From assembly GCF_001680005.1 (NCBI RefSeq), contig NC_033563.1, positions 310,001-374,000 on the forward strand: a stretch of DNA of 64,000 nt, in the 5' to 3' direction. Every line of letters begins with the position of its first letter. Positions within the stretch are counted from its first letter, which is position 1. This DNA comes from Plasmodium coatneyi (Eukaryota; Apicomplexa; Aconoidasida; Haemosporida; Plasmodiidae). Position numbers and translations under genes: made by a program. Under the pieces are notes generated by a model. The model had not been told where the DNA came from. It did not search any database and saw nothing but the letters and a program-made list of their open reading frames with translations. Below are positions 63,551 to 64,000 of the stretch, piece after piece.

Positions 63551-64000
63551 TCTCTGAGTGGAGCTCACCGATCAGTGCAGGCACATTGCGGAGTCCATGT
63601 TTGGATCGGGAAGAAGGTATATCCTTCTCCTTCCATGTAACTTTTTTTTTTTTTTTTTCGTATGAACGTTCATAATTTTATTCTCCTTTCTAGCCATTTT
63701 TTTTTTTTTTTTTTTTTTTCTGTTGGTTCCCTTAGGAACTCCATTTATGTACTATGTACGTACTAGCTAGCCAAATGATCGTTTTGTCACTTTTCACAGC
63801 GGTTACGTCACCGTTGGAGGGGAAAACACGCGTAACCACACGCATGCAATACAAAGGCACACACAAAAAAAGAAAACATTTTCGCTTTCGAAACGAATGG
63901 TACAAACGGAGGGGGTGATACATAGAGTCGTCAAAAAAAAAAAAAAAAAATTGCCAAATGGAGGGTGTCTAGGTCAACTCAGATGACATCACTCAGGTAA
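63551..64000. other. 3' flank of RAD51-like gene
   Basis: No gene is seen. T18 (63642-63659) and T22 (about 63698-63719) flank the perfect 14-bp palindrome at 63661-63674. CTAGCTAGCCAAATG follows at about 63764-63778. Confidence 0.55.
63661..63674. repeat. TATGAACGTTCATA palindrome between T runs
   Basis: A perfect 14-bp palindrome made of the two ends of the dispersed element joined without an interior, flanked by T runs. Confidence 0.75.

Overview
The window is nuclear DNA of a malaria parasite (Plasmodium), most likely of the P. vivax / simian-malaria clade. The evidence is moderately GC-balanced coding sequence, intergenic DNA full of long A and T runs, short GT-AG introns, Lys/Asn/Asp-rich low-complexity inserts, and proteins typical of Plasmodium (FAD-dependent glycerol-3-phosphate dehydrogenase, an apicoplast-type ClpP, an asparagine-rich nuclear-type protein). 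From memory, the gene order (AP endonuclease, AHA1, glutaredoxin, glycerol-3-phosphate dehydrogenase, CCT-beta, S23, S12, L7, EB1, ClpP) matches part of P. falciparum chromosome 3. That is recalled knowledge, not a search. It looks like a core chromosomal region: I see no subtelomeric gene family, rRNA, credible tRNA, transposon ORF, virus or CRISPR.

Layout. 0-3.4 kb: a possible small exon and a three-exon 145-residue conserved gene. 3.4-13.8 kb: a giant minus-strand DOP1 (Dopey) homologue of about 3430 residues, broken only by a one-base slip in an 18-A homopolymer. 15-24 kb: AP endonuclease, a UEV/MMS2 ubiquitin E2 variant, and a long adenylate-kinase-7-like protein with a C-terminal Dpy-30 motif. 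24-26 kb: a small membrane protein and a QCR8-like complex III subunit. 27-29 kb: a low-complexity protein whose C-terminus resembles the GLTSCR1/BICRA domain of SWI/SNF subunits. 31-35 kb: AHA1 with two tandem N-type domains, then glutaredoxin in five exons. 36-39 kb: FAD-glycerol-3-phosphate dehydrogenase and an unrecognised, probably mitochondrial membrane protein. 40-44 kb: a small unknown ORF, EMC5 and CCT-beta. 46-52 kb: ribosomal proteins S23, S12 and L7. 55-58 kb: EB1 and ClpP. 59-63.5 kb: divergent SKA1-like and RAD51-paralogue-like genes.

The genes are independent eukaryotic transcription units, not operons. Several share themes: Hsp90 and chaperonin folding (AHA1, CCT2), membrane traffic and ER insertion (DOP1, EMC5), mitochondrial electron transport (QCR8, glycerol-3-phosphate dehydrogenase), DNA repair (APE, UEV, RAD51-like) and microtubule or chromosome segregation (EB1, SKA1-like). 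I resolved exon structures by hand from reading-frame continuity, GT-AG borders and family alignment from memory.

The most notable items are the SKA1-like and GLTSCR1-like assignments, the duplicated AHA1 N domain, the Walker-degenerate RAD51 paralogue, and a short palindromic dispersed element present twice in opposite orientation, with about 45 identical bases.
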